Notes: generated by a model from the letters alone, not told the origin. A DNA stretch of 64,000 bases from Hyparrhenia diplandra (GCA_015847255.1 JADLZK010007665.1:744001-808000); one strand, 5' to 3'; shown: positions 1 to 11,516, numbered from the stretch's first letter. Numbers and translations: made by a program.

Positions 1-423
1 AGAAGAAAATGGACAAGTGTCCGAGGGCGAGTAGAGCCCACTTCTCTAAAAAAAGAAATAAGAGCTGGCCCATACCTTATCAAAAAGAAATAAATTCTAA
101 TTGCACATCTTGATCAAGGTTTATGACTTGTTTCTCCTTATGGTTTGCACACCCGAGATGATCTAAGGAATCATTACACAAAAACTCCGCATGAATGATC
201 AATCAAAGAATGAATGACTAGTGTTTCTATGAAAACCGTTCTATCTTGCAATAACCCAAGAGTTTGAAAAATGTTACAAGCCCCATATGATTTAAGTATA
301 CAAGGATAGATAGAAATGCCAATTTATTTAAACAATGGAAGAATATTTTGTTATGAGCATGGTACATTTTGAAATATATCGGCATTGTAGCAACTCCCGA
401 TCAACAACCAAACACTTTAGCTA

Positions 424-444
424 TTTGCTCTGGGGACGAGCAAA
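424..444 (+). promoter_or_regulatory. PPT-proximal hairpin, Athila-like element
   Basis: TTTGCTC (424-430) pairs with GAGCAAA (438-444) around the loop TGGGGAC. It sits just upstream of the polypurine tract. The equivalent position in three other elements of this window also holds a short perfect hairpin with a G-rich GGA-type loop. Function is not known to me; a role in RNA packaging, plus-strand priming or 3'-end formation is only a guess. Confidence 0.6.
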
Positions 445-448
445 GGTT

Positions 449-462
449 AAGCTTAGGGGACT
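449..462 (+). promoter_or_regulatory. Polypurine tract of the Athila-like element
   Basis: AAGCTTAGGGGACT lies immediately before the LTR start TGTTGG. Athila elements typically carry an AAGCTTGGGG-type tract here; it primes plus-strand DNA synthesis. The copy in the 51255-60092 element reads AAGCTTGGGGAGCT on its own strand. Confidence 0.75.
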
Positions 463-2014
463 TGTTGGCGGTCATTATCGAGTATATTATACCGCCAACT
501 AGTATCCAATTTATGAGAAAGGGGCAAACTTATGATACATATACCTTTACTTCTAACCTAGTTCCACTTGAATTCGTAGAAATTATGTTTTGCGGTATTA
601 AAGTGGAAACAGTGTAAATAAGTAGAAATAAAAACCGTAATTGCGCCTTGTCAAGGGAGGACCAACAGTTCGGAATCAAGCAAAACAGGCCGATGCACCT
701 ATTGAACAATGGACCAAGGTGGGCCTCGAGGCAAGACGCGAAAGATTGGCTCAAGCCGGGCCAAACTTGGGCCGGCCGCCCAAGGGCGGCGACGCTAGCA
801 CGACTCCGTTCCGTTAGGGATTTTGCCGACATTCACATGCCGAAAGCTTAGGGCGGTTGCATGCGGTGCAAAATTCGTTTGGCGCCAAATTCCTCCCGCC
901 AAGAACATCCTAATTATGGCCTCCCTCCATGTATAAATAGAGAGGCACACCCCCTCTAAAACAACAACACACTACACATCACATTGTTACATTCTCACCT
1001 TGAGCACCACTCTCTCCCCTTCATTAGTTTAGTGTTAGTATTTGAGTTAGGCGGAGCTTCAAGGAGGGCTTGTCTCCTTGGAAGGATCTTTTTGGTAATT
1101 TTACTATGAAGTTCTTTCCTTTATTCAAGTCTTATTATTTATATCGCAATGCATATGAACTAGAGTATAGTTATCCTCATGTTATATTCATATTGTGCCA
1201 ACAAGAGTATAGTTAGTATAATGTGATAATTAACATGACTAACTTTAGGCTAATTGAATCATATTTTATTCTTGGAACGTAGTAGAACTAAGTTCGAAAG
1301 TGATGGTCCGTGTACCTTCGGGTTTACCTTTACTCTTTCCCCGTCGATCCGTAGGGTTGGGGTACCGCAGGGGGTTTAGGTAGTTCTCTATAAATGTAAG
1401 CATGGTGCTTAGGTCTATAGGGAATCATCCGTAAATGCCGGCATCCCACGGTAGTGAGGTAGGCGGCGAGAGGTGTGACAACTCTGTTTCGCCCTTTGCA
1501 CTCCTCCACGTCCGGGTGTTGGGTTGGAGTCTTATCAAGTGCAACCGGCCGGGCGGATACCCGGCCGAGGCATCTCCTCATCACTTTAGCCCATCTCTCG
1601 CTATGAACCATGAATGACATATGTAGACTATAGTCCGATGCATTGGCGATATTAGAATAGCCAAGTCAACGTAGATTTTCCTTTTTGTTATTTTCTATTT
1701 ATTCCTTCTATTGCTCAAGAAGTGTGTGTGTCACCACTATCTCCAATATTATTGTCACTTACCCCGTACATGATTAGTGGCTATCCATACATACATTGTG
1801 GGCTATCATCATCATCATATTAAATCTAAACCTGCCTTCCCATGGGAAAATATAAATGAACGATACCCGATTACTCACCGGGTGAAATGCTACGATGATA
1901 TATCCGTGCGCTTATGGTTGATCCTTGCAATATTCAATTTATCTATCACCCGACGTTCTCTCGACGTTATCATAATGTCTATTCTCGGTGATTTTGCGCT
2001 AAGAAATGCCAACA
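463..2014 (+). mobile_element. Athila-type LTR (3' LTR), 1552 bp
   Basis: The LTR starts TGTTGG just after the polypurine tract and ends in GCCAACA at 2014, the inverted termini shared by the other Athila-type LTRs here. A TATA box lies at 932-939. Near the 3' end (about 1881-1915) it carries a GCTAC...CCGTGCGCTT block also found in the LTRs at 15319-17061, 45489-46742, 51255-52598 and 58769-60092. The matching 5' LTR is outside the window, so target duplication and age cannot be assessed. Open frames inside it are short and overlap on both strands and are not called as genes. Confidence 0.75.
932..939 (+). promoter_or_regulatory. LTR TATA box
   Basis: TATAAATA follows a GC-rich segment and precedes an A/C-rich, CT-rich leader, the usual plant LTR core promoter layout. 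A similar arrangement (CTATAAATTG near 45950) is seen in the related LTR at 45489-46742. Confidence 0.65.
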
Positions 2015-3535
2015 AGCATTTCTCGCACCCGCTTAGGAATAGGTTTAATATCTAATCCTAGTAATAACGTTAAGAAACGCCAATAAGGAACACAAGAGTA
2101 TAAAGATAGTTCAAGAAATATTGGAACGGGAGTATGATCAAGCTATGTGCAATGAAGAAGCGTATGCTTTCAAGATAGCGTTTGTAATTTTTTATTGTAT
2201 CATCATAATGCGGTCCGCCGGCAAAATATGACTATGCTAGTGTGGAATATTGGAATGCAATTCGTAATCCTCGCTGAAATCGCATGTATGATTGGTCAGA
2301 TTTGTATTAGATAGATTGCTTGAAGCAAAGTGGCAAAAGATGAAACAAGATATTTCGTGGAATTTAAAGTTGCCGAATATAACTGGATGTGTACTTTTTT
2401 GCAGGTATGTGTACATTCGGTAGAATGATAATAGCATCATCGTGTTTGATGAAATAATTTTTTTAGTATTTATTATCTTTTGTGCTTAATCTTAAAACTA
2501 ATTTAATTCAGTGTTTTGATAGGTACTATATCCGGATAGCTTGATGTTGGATTCTCTGCCTAAGCCGCATAACTCATTTCCTAGGATAAGGGAATTTTCA
2601 CATGAAACCTTGAAGGCAATGATTTCAGCGGAAAATAATTATGCTAGATATAAGAAATGTGATGAAAGTATTGTCAAGGATAGGTAAGTTATCAATTTGT
2701 AATGCGTGATGTATTTGTAATGGATGGAGGGTACGAAATAGTTACATAAATTTAAAGTTGCATGTAATATTTTGTAGTAGAAGAGAAGTTTCGACCGTAT
2801 TGTAATGTTTTTGTATAGTTGCTAGATGTTTGTTGGGTGTATATATTCATGGGCTCAAATTGACCATTTCTGTAGAAGATGAATCCCGATATTCTCGGTT
2901 TATTAGCAATATGGGGAGTCAATAGTGGCAATGGTTCATTTGTTGAACATTCCTCTTGAGGTAATGTGGTTGAGTTATTGTGATTAAATTGATGAAACAT
3001 ATATAATTATGTGATGTTGATATGTTGTATTATAAAAATTGAGATTTTTGTAATGTGGACTTATATAGTATGATTGATGTTACAATCGGTTTTGGGCCGG
3101 GTCCATTGTTTGTTGCACTTGCTTCATTCCAGGATCAAATAGACTCGGATTAATATTGAATGGTACACGTGCAACTGGATGTCATCTTTTGTATCTATTA
3201 TGATGCCGTATGCCGAGGATTTAGCTATATGTCGAAAAAAAAGAGATGATGGATCGAATTCAGGTATGTATATTAAGTTTTTTTTTATTCAATGTTAAGC
3301 GATGAATTGATTTCAGTCTGTGAAGTCCATGTGGTGAAAAGGAACTTGATATTGCAGAAGTGATGTTGTACGTGAGTTCAATTAGAAATGGGGTTTGTTT
3401 GTTGTCATGTCCTATTCATGATAAAAGGAAAGAGACACATGTGTTGGATGTAGCAAGAAAAATCGAGAGCGGGTTGACGTCCATTGTTGTTGAAGCCAGA
3501 GCTCATATAAAGGATGTCATGTTGGGGGTTCGTTA
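2015..3535 (+). other. Unassigned AT-rich region with exon-like blocks
   Basis: No transposon termini were found. Several short open blocks are flanked by splice-like signals on the plus strand: about 2522-2682, ending in AG|GTAAGTT; about 3130-3264, ending before GTATGT; and about 3355-3535. Conceptual pieces such as LPKPHNSFPRIREF and SCPIHDKRKETHVLDVARK look protein-like, but I recognise no family. It could be a decayed host gene fragment or the second ORF of a DNA transposon. Confidence that anything here is coding is low. Confidence 0.25.
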
Positions 3536-6352
3536 AGTGGGTCGGGGCGCGACATCGCATGGGCACGCGATAATGGCTCGCCGGAGGCCATGGGCATAGG
3601 AGGACGTGTCAACGCCAGCGGCGGCGCCAAGAACCGCGCCCGCGAGCTTGCGCCGCCGCCGTGGCCGGCAAAACAAAAAGCCGTGCACCGGAGACCCGGC
3701 GATGGGCCAGCTCACGGAGACCGAGGTGTGCATGAGCGCCCGGCCGACGTGGCGACGTGCGCTGGCCGCCAAGCACACGCGGAGGGGCTGCCTGAAAGAT
3801 CGGAGGAGCGGCAAGATAAATATCTTGTCGGCGACACCCTCGCCGGCGCCCTATATACCAGCCCCCTCCCGCCCTCAATCGACCGCACACCCACTCCACC
3901 CGACGAGCCCCCGCCTTTCCTCCTGAACGCCGCAGGTGCTCTCCTCAGCTCACCTTCTCCCTCTCCTTGCTCGCGGAATCCGAGTTACCCCCAAATCGGG
4001 TGTCCGCCACCGCCATTGGAGCTTCGCTATTTCCCTTCCCCTCTGTTGCGTCTATGGCCGAATTGGAGGGCAGGTTAGTTCACCCGGTAGTCCCTCCCTT
4101 CGATCTAAGTAGACGGTGTTCCGTTTCCTCTTTGTAATGCCCATTGCCGAAGTGCCGCCCGCCGGAGACCGCCACGGCCGCCGCCATTGGTCCGACCTCT
4201 TTCCCTCGCCCAGCTCTCCGCATCGAGGCCTATAGGAAGATGGGAACCATAAGCACCCAACACGGTGAGCTATGGGCCGACGCCGCCAAGTACCGTGGAG
4301 CACCGCCGCGACGACGTGTCAACGGCGAACGGGATAGAAACCCGATCCCGTTACCCGCCCTCAACGCCGCCGGACGGATCGAACCGACACCGCACGCGGG
4401 CTAGTTCCGCCCGACCGCGCCCCACGCCGTTACGCCCCACGCGCACGGATCCCACGCCCACGCGATGCTAGCTCGCGTGGCACCTCAGGACCCACCCGTC
4501 ATGACACGCAGCGAAGCAATAAAGTGCCGGGTACACTAAGGTTAAATGCTAGGTACACCCGGTTAGTGTACACAGAGAGCTAGAAAACCTATTTCCCTTA
4601 TCCAAAATTCTCTTTAAAATTTGTAAATTCATTATTCGATTTATGGAATTTTATCATGTAATAACTTCCAAATTTATTATGTGATAAAATTGTATTATAA
4701 TATTACCCTAATTAATAAATTAGGGATTAATATTATAAAATCCATAACTCATGCATTTTACCTCATTTCGGCGTGAAATGACTTCCATAATTTATCTAAA
4801 ATCTAGATCTATGCATCTAACCTATTACCACCAAAATTTTCTATGCTTGTTTTGTGTGTCATAGTTCATGCTAGGTTTTATCGCCCTACGCGAGGTAGTT
4901 CGACGATCGGATTAGAGGTTTCTCCCGAGTACGTTAGAGACGTTCAACGCCGTGCCGACAAGAAGAACATCCTGTGCAAGTCCTTACCCCCTAATCATGA
5001 CCTAAAATAACGTGACGATAATGATGATGATAATCTGATTAGTATAGTGAGGTATGAGCCCGATAATGTAGCTATGGAGCTAAGCGGATGACGTATCCAT
5101 CCACATTATCTACGCCATACGTTATAATTTAAGAATAACCTAAATCGCCCTAATGAACCCTAACCAACAAAAAAAGAGGTGGGTGATAGTAATTCATAGT
5201 GAGATGGATTGCTACGGGGAATCGCCGTGAGGAATTCTGCGGAGAGATACTCGCCTCCCCTAAGGGCCGGTTCATAGACCTTCTACCTAGTGCGATAATT
5301 TGTACAACCACACGCCCGTCACGGGCGCTTGATTCACACCCCGTTGGGTTGAGGTATAATTGGGAGCCAAGGTGGCCTGAGCAGCAAACGACCTATTGGG
5401 AGCGTACATGGGGAGAGTGGCCCCATGGTAGGTTGGGCGTGGATGCCGAAAGTGATCTTCCACGAAGGTGTTTGGGCGCTATGGGGCGCAGTTGCTAGCC
5501 GCACATATTTATGATTGGGTATGGTGTTTGACAATATATGTTGGGTAATAAGGTATTACCAGTAAAGTCGTGGGTGATTTGGTATCACCATATTGTCTAG
5601 GATGATGCGTCATCCTTCCAACCCCCGAGAAGTCGTGGTGAAGATTATACCAACATACCTAGGGTAGCACCCAAGCCGGTACGGATCTCATTAGAAACTG
5701 TCGGAACCAAACCGGATGGGGAAGACTCGTGCCTATCGTGGTGGGGAAATTGTACAACCTCTCTCGCAGAGTTATATAAATCTATTCGAATAGCCATGTC
5801 CTTGGAATGGGCAAATGCTAGGCATGAACATCTATGATTAGCTTTAACTAACCAGTTGTGATAATGTGAAGGTGGTGATATGAGATAACCTCGGGAACTA
5901 GCGAGAGCAGTTTTAGAGACTCTGCTAGGGCCCAAACCCTTAATTTACCAAATCACCCCTGGTTTGGACTTGCCGAGCACGCGTTTGTACTCACCCCTCT
6001 GTTTTTTACAGATATCGGCACATCCGGAAGGTAAGATCATTGTCAAGGTAGACGATCGGTGTTCGTAGAGTTTCGTGAGACGTTTGCTTAGGAGGAAGAT
6101 GTAGTTGCCAAGGGTTTCCATCCGTGCTCAAGTTGCCTGTGGAGTATGAGGCAATAGTCATAGTCAATCTACCGCTTTCGGTTGGCTAATGATCTGATAA
6201 AATATTCGCCACTGTAAGACTTTCTAATCCTATATTATTAAAGCTTGGATTCTATTATATCTGCATACCATTATCTAACACTAATGACCGTATTTGTGCG
6301 TGATCCCGGGCGCAAATATTTTGACGTAAACGACCCATTAAAAGTGGGGCGT
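3536..6352 (+). mobile_element. LTR-like fragment, probably of a Tekay-type element
   Basis: The layout is that of a long Gypsy LTR: a GC-rich promoter segment (3540-4500) with a TATA box near 3851 and a CT-rich leader, an AT-rich part (4540-5190), then a mixed U5-like part ending near 6352 with GGGCGCAAA and GGGGCGTGA blocks. No second copy is present in the window and no target duplication was identified, so it may be a solo or truncated LTR. The open frames at 3590-4078 and their overlaps on both strands reflect high GC and are not supported as genes. Boundaries are approximate. Confidence 0.4.
3851..3858 (+). promoter_or_regulatory. TATA box in GC-rich LTR-like segment
   Basis: CTATATAC sits in a GC-rich stretch followed by a C/T-rich leader, as in many grass promoters and LTRs. 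Confidence 0.4.
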
Positions 6353-6585
6353 GATGGACATCCATTGTTGCTTGTTTGGGTGTTGTTCTGAGAGAGGCCT
6401 ATCTAGAGTCCGACCCCCTTTCTATTTCTCATCAATTTGGTGTGGCACTGAAAGTGGAGTTGGATGTCCTTCGTAAGCACAAGCATATGGAGTTTAGTAT
6501 TTTTTGGACAACCTGTCTCTCAGGGATGTTTCTTTCGATCATCCCTCAACCTGACGGGTCCTCATGGCGAGGCCCGTCAGGAGAA

Positions 6586-7270
6586 ATGAATCTTCTAAGT
6601 TGGAACTGCCGAGGGTTGGGACTCTCTCGGACAGTTCAAGATCTTGTTGCTCTAGTTGGAGCAAAAAGTCCCCGCCTGGTTTTCCTATCTGAAACAAGAA
6701 TGTCAGGTGATTGTGCTGTGAATTTGAGGTGAAGACCGGGGCTAAAAAAATGTTGTGGCTGTTGATAGTACTAATACATGTGGTGGTCTTGCTTTATTTT
6801 GGCATGAGTCCATGGATGTTCACTTGATTGAAAAGCACAACCGGTTTATTGATGTGCATGTTCGTGAATCAAATACTTCGCCTTGGTTTTGAATCACTTT
6901 TGTTTATGGTGAACCCGGGCCGAGAAACAGACATCACATGTGGGAGTTGATGAGAAGGTTGCATGGGGCGCTCGCTAAACCTTGGCCGATGATTGGTGAT
7001 TTTAATGAAGCTATGTGGAGCTATGAACATTTTTTCGCTTTGTCGGCGACCGAAAAGACAGATGGCTGCATTCCGGGATGTACTCGCTGATTGTGGTTTG
7101 TCTGGCTTGCCCTTCACGTATGATAATGGCAGGGACGACAGTGCCAATGTAAAGGTTTGATTGGATAGGGCAAAGGGGCGATTCAAATTGGCGTGACATG
7201 TTCAGTGCAGCTACCCTACACCACTTGGTTTCTTCTAGATCAGATCATTGTCCGCAGCTGCTAGAAATTA
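6586..7270 (+). pseudogene. LINE endonuclease domain (broken)
   Basis: It begins MNLLSWNCRGLG, the standard start of plant L1 ORF2 endonuclease, followed by LVFLSETRMSG, which contains the catalytic ET motif. Further parts lie in other frames: FVYGEPGPRNRHHMW, PWPMIGDFNEAMW with the GDFNE catalytic motif, LPFTYDNGRDD, and SSRSDHCPQLL with the SDH catalytic end motif. The enzyme would nick target DNA for target-primed reverse transcription. At least three frame changes and an in-frame stop after SNTSPWF make it non-functional as read; some may be sequence errors. Confidence 0.8.
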
Positions 7271-7589
7271 AGAAGGAAAGCTGGGAGCGACATAAACTGA
7301 GAATCTTCCGTTATGAAATAATGTGGGAACGATTAGAATCTTTGGCATTGGAAATTAAAGAGGCATGGTGCACGGCTCCTAACAGAGATGACTTAGGTGG
7401 TATTGCTAATGCACTAAGACATGTCCAACGTGCTTTTACGGTCCCGAGCAAGGAAAAATTTTGGGGCAGTCACAAAGGAACTAGAGGGGATGCGTGTCAA
7501 GTTAGAATCTATGCGAGGGGATTCACAGTCAAGCAGGTCTGATATCAGAGAGCTCACTGATCGAATGGACGAACTACTATCGTGAGGAG

Positions 7590-8041
7590 ATGATGTGTTT
7601 GCAACGCTCCCGTATTGCTTGGCTTCGGGAAGGTGATCGTAACACTCGGTATTTCCATAGGCAGGCAATGTGGAGAGCACGAAAGAATAAGATTACAAAG
7701 CTGAAAAATAATGAAAATGAATGGTGTGAAGACCGAAGGTTCCGCAAAACCATGGCAGTGGATTTCTTTCACGATCTCTATTATGCAAATTCTAATGCTG
7801 ATCCACTTGAACTTATTGATTTAAAAAATTCAAAAATTACTGATGATATGAATGAAGCTCTGTGTAGTAGTTTTTCAGCAGAGGAAATTTCAGATGCTCT
7901 CCTCCAGATGGGACCTTTGAAGGCGCCTGGCCCGGACGGGTTCCCCGCCCGCTTCTATCAGCGCCATTGGGAGGTGCTGAAAAATGATGTGGTGGCAGCA
8001 GTGCAGAAATTTTTTGAAGATAGGCAGGCAATGTGGAGAGC
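7590..8041 (+). pseudogene. LINE reverse transcriptase, N-terminal part only
   Basis: The frame contains SRIAWLREGDRNTRYFH, the conserved region just before RT in plant LINEs, then the finger motif APGPDGFPARFYQRHW and a following VVAAVQKFFED. The palm motifs including the FADD-type active site are absent because the element ends here. The frame continues past the junction into unrelated sequence to 8213, giving a meaningless C-terminus. A remnant, not a gene. Confidence 0.8.
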
Positions 8042-8340
8042 GGCGGATGGTGGATACAACGCGATAGCGATTTGGGATGGAGTAGCGACAGCAAGAAGCA
8101 CGCCCCGAGAAGGTGGAATCGGCAACCAGCAGCACAGCACAGGAGGTGAGCGTAGGGGCCGCCACGGCACGGGATGCGGAGCCGGCGACCAGCAGCATGG
8201 TGAAGGGGCTTAAAGCGGCGGTGGGGGCACGTCAGCCGGGCAGTCACGGCGTGGGATGCGGGAGCAGCTGCTAGCAGCACGACGCTGGGGAGAAAGGGAT
8301 GGTCGGCGGCGCGTACAGCCGGGCGAATCAAATTAGTCGC
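8042..8340. other. GC-rich flank fused to the LINE break
   Basis: The sequence is GC-rich with imperfect internal repetition (CAACCAGCAGCAC near 8123 and CGACCAGCAGCAT near 8187; CACGGCACGGGATGCGG near 8163 and CACGGCGTGGGATGCGG near 8246). It is open in several frames on both strands and is not supported as coding. Origin not recognised. Confidence 0.4.
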
Positions 8341-8730
8341 ACTATACTTGCTCGTTCAGCCGTGAAGTTTGGGATGTTTGGGTTAGAATGCTCCATTTAC
8401 AGGGGGTGATCATTGTGCATTAAGAACCAACTTTGCAGTGGTGGGTGAGATCAAGGAAACTAATCCCCAGGGGTTGCCCACCGGGGTTTCGACTCTTTGT
8501 TCTTCAACTATTATCACGCACTGTGCGTTGCTACGGGACAATAAAAATTTTATAAAAATATATATAGAAAGCATGATAAGATAACAATGCTATGAAATTA
8601 AAGACCGAATACTTAACCAAAGATCAATTCATCACCTAGGAGATGGACAACATATTCTTTATAAATATAATTATAAATAATTGGGACATCAGTCTCTACA
8701 ACATAGAATAAACACATTCTTAAACTGGGG

Positions 8731-8772
8731 CAATATTTTTTTTGTCAATGCCAATATTTTTTTGTCAATGCC
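8731..8772. repeat. 21-bp tandem duplication, two copies
   Basis: CAATATTTTTTTTGTCAATG is followed directly by CCAATATTTTTTTGTCAATG. The two copies differ only in the T-run length and one junction base. Confidence 0.8.
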
Positions 8773-9035
8773 ATGTGTAGCGCTAGCATAAAATTGAGGT
8801 GTCTCAACACATATTCTTGTTGGTATTATCTGCTCCAGCAAATATATGAGGTAGTAACCTGCAACCATGACCATGCTATAATCAGTATCGATTGAAAGGT
8901 AAAAGTCATTCAACAAACACAATGAGAATGGTAGAGGCCATTGTTTTGAAGAGCTGCAAAGAGATAAAGTTGACTTCCTGTTTGCCCTTGTTCAAGTATT
9001 GATTAGTAGAACATCTTTAATTTTAAAATGACTCA

Positions 9036-9272
9036 TATCCACTGTTTACATAGTAAAAACTCCCTAAAAGCAAAACTATGCACGAGGCACTGCCAATTGC
9101 GCAAGAATTGTACATGCTGGCAGTCAAACAAATAAACAGTGGATAGTTAGCACGAGGAATCTTGATGTGCTGGCTTGCTGCAGCCATGCAACTACCAGAA
9201 GTAGCTCTGTAGGAAATGAAGTCAGTGAGAGAAGCATGCTTGACCTCTTGCTAACTATATAAACAGTGGATA
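9036..9272. repeat. Dispersed 15-18 bp motif with inverted copy
   Basis: TATCCACTGTTTACATAG (9036-9053) is the inverted complement, with one mismatch, of CTATATAAACAGTGGATA (9255-9272). A further direct copy AATAAACAGTGGATA lies at 9131-9145. It may be the terminal region of a small MITE-like element, but no target duplication was found. Confidence 0.4.
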
Positions 9273-9866
9273 TCACAAAAAAAATATATAAACTGTGAAA
9301 TACAGTTCAAAAGAGATAAAAAAACACATCATATGAGAAGTTGGCACTGCTTGCCTGTTGCTGTAAGGCCAAACATAGAAAGAAGCAAAAGCAAGAAGAC
9401 ACGGGTTTTTGAAAAGCCGCTGCTCTAAGCCTTGTGAGCAGAGGAGGCACACTGGCCACTGGGCAAGGGGATCCTAATTAGATCTCGCAAGCAAAGAACA
9501 GGTCAACACATGATCAACCCAAATAGCAATAGACAACTGAATAACACAAAAATTTGGCCTTTGCCAAGGGGTGCGGATGAACATGTCTTATTAACAATTT
9601 ACTAAGGAGAGTGCATCAGGGTGTAAATATGTCATTTTCTTAAATATATATGAAGACCGTCACCTATTGTTGTACTGAAGTGTGCAATATCAAAACACAA
9701 ATGTAAATTCAGAGCTTTCAAAAAAAAAGGTTTTTGCCTAGTTTGTGGATATATAACATTTTGTCTTTAAAGAAGAGGTAGATCCAGGACAGCAACACAC
9801 TTGATCTTTCCCAGAAAACAAAAATTAACCTTTACAACACATACCATTGATAATGAGCTACCTAGA

Positions 9867-11503
9867 TGTTGACACAAAATGTGCTCCTGTGTCGCACACA
9901 CCGACAAGCCGAAAATGAAAGCTAGCTTCAATCGGAGCCCGGCGTTCAATCCGGAGGCGTGCCGATCAATTTGTCCCTGAAACCGACAAGGGATGAAAAA
10001 TGTTAGATCCAAAAGGTGGAATGTGCGGTGAGACCGGACAGTTCCATATATGCGGCCTTAAAGCCACTCACAAGCGACATATAGCTATAAAAAGCCATCA
10101 TCGGCAATTTTATAGAGCATTCGGTAAATGTATAGTATAAAGCAAGTACAAATATGGTTACCGAATGACAAGTAAAAGAGATATGTTTGAACAAGTCAAA
10201 AGCATGTATAGATCGAATTGACTTGACAATATGATTCATGAGCAGGTAAATCATAAATATAAATCTAACTTAGATAACATGTGCATAGGTTTCATCCAAC
10301 TAGTTCCGCCGCGACGTCTAGTCTTACTAAACCCGTCTAGCTTAAACCTTTACAAGCTAATCCACCGCATGATACGACTTGCAAATCTAAACCACTTCTC
10401 ACGACCATATCAATCCACCGCATGATACAATCTAACCATGACAAGCTAAAAGCACACATATATCTAGATAAATCTATAAATACTCATTGCTCATTAAAAG
10501 CATGACCGTATTCGGTAAGGTTACCGATTCGGGATCCATGAAGAAGGAACAAGCATGTAAATTAACAAACTTGAACCCACAACATGTAACAATCTTAGAT
10601 TATGACAAATTCGGCTATTATAAACATTATAAAGAACAAAATAGATCTAAATATTCATGATAAAACAAAGTAGATCTATAACAACATTAAGCCGAATCGA
10701 CATTAATCTAGATTGGGCAATAAAGGTGTTGCAATAAATAGATAAATGTATTATAAGCATGCAAACACGTGGTAACTTAATGAATCTATTAGATCTTGCC
10801 AAAATCTAATAGAGCCGATAACTATCTTGTTCATGCAAAGCCATCAAGCAAGCACCGGCCGCCGCGGTTACTCCGGCCGAGACAACTAAAACATAAACGA
10901 AGACTTCCGTCATCAAGTAGACGCCCGGCCCGCGACGGCCATCCCATCGAGATGAACGAGACTACCCGATTACTAAGCAAACGCCCGGCCCGCACGCCAT
11001 TCCGTCGAAGTAAACGAGGTTGTCGGTACTTTACGAGGCCGACAGATCGATGGTTCTTCTCGAAGCAACTTCGGCGACCGCGACAAAGGACTCGAAGTTG
11101 GCACGGGCGGTTGATTGTATTGATTGAACGATAGCCTATTACAATGACCGAGGGGTTTATATTTATACCCCGGGTGATAATACGAGTCCTAATGACTTAC
11201 GAAAACAACACATGTTCTTTCCTTAAGATACAAAAATTCCCTTACGACATAAGCTTGAGCCGCAAGCTTCCAAAAATCCTCGTCGACGTGGACAAACCTT
11301 CCCGATTCGGAAACCCCTGTCGTTACAATTACGTTTTTGCCCCTGTATGTCCATTTCGCACTTCTTTCCCGAATCAAGTCATTTCGAATGCCGATCCGCG
11401 ATTCTTTGATCCGATCCCATCTTTCTCGGACTTTTTCCTTTATTAGCATCTTGCTTCGCCCACTTGTTCGTCTAGGATTCCTTACCAAAATTTGGTGTTA
11501 ACA
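9867..11503 (-). mobile_element. 3' LTR of the Tat element, 1637 bp
   Basis: Plus-strand ends are TGTTGACACAAAATG at 9867 and GGTGTTAACA at 11503, so on the element strand it reads TGTTAACACC to GTGTCAACA. The polypurine tract follows directly at 11504. The segment 9867-10368 is repeated at 42733-43233 as the 5' LTR. A TATA box on the minus strand lies at 11160-11167. No coding frames are supported inside. Confidence 0.9.
11152..11171 (-). promoter_or_regulatory. LTR TATA box, possibly usable on both strands
   Basis: On the minus strand TATAAATATAAACCCC lies about 335 bp inside the LTR start, a reasonable U3 length. The plus strand reads GGGGTTTATATTTATACCCC, nearly symmetric, so a plus-strand TATA-like box is also present. 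This could serve the opposite-strand gene A, whose ATG is about 480 bp downstream on that strand; that is inference. Confidence 0.5.
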
Positions 11504-11516
11504 TATGCCCCCTCAT
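11504..11516 (-). promoter_or_regulatory. Polypurine tract of the Tat element
   Basis: On the minus strand the sequence is GAATGAGGGGGCATA immediately before the LTR start TGTTAACACC. This fixes both the strand of the element and the LTR boundary. Confidence 0.85.

Larger units (their letters stand above)
1..462 (+). mobile_element. 3' internal end of an Athila-like Ty3/Gypsy element
   Basis: This stretch lies directly upstream of a polypurine tract and a TGTTGG-starting LTR, so it is the 3' untranslated end of the internal region of a plus-strand Athila-like retrotransposon whose body lies left of the window. No protein domain is recognisable; the short open frame at 369-617 runs across the PPT into the LTR and is not a gene. 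Assignment rests on the PPT and hairpin layout, which matches the complete Athila element at 51255-60092. Confidence 0.7.
6376..8041 (+). mobile_element. Truncated L1-type LINE, ORF2 remnant
   Basis: Plus-strand frames together encode the apurinic-type endonuclease and the beginning of the reverse transcriptase of a plant L1-like LINE. The order EN, linker, RT start is correct, but the reading frame breaks several times and everything after the first part of RT is missing. No poly(A) tail is present at the break. At 8041 the LINE sequence stops and unrelated GC-rich sequence begins, exactly after a 22-bp motif that also occurs inside the LINE at 7657-7678. The region 6376-6585 may be an ORF1 remnant but is not recognisable. 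Confidence 0.8.
8341..9866. other. Unassigned AT-rich spacer
   Basis: No coding potential or LTR was recognised. It contains a 21-bp tandem duplication (8731-8772), a motif TAAACAGTGGATA in three places (one inverted), and a CTGTGCGTTGCTACGGGA segment near 8519 resembling ends of some grass Helitron-like elements. It ends at the Tat 3' LTR; the last five bases before that LTR are CTAGA. Confidence 0.4.

Noticed and set aside
369..617. 82-codon frame at the left edge
   Set aside because: It spans hairpin, PPT and LTR start, which are non-coding cis elements.
3590..4078. 162-codon frame in the GC-rich LTR-like block
   Set aside because: Overlapped by frames on both strands, contains the TATA and leader region of the LTR-like sequence, no domain.
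7837..8331. 164-codon minus-strand frame over the LINE break
   Set aside because: Antisense shadow of the RT frame fused to unrelated GC-rich sequence.
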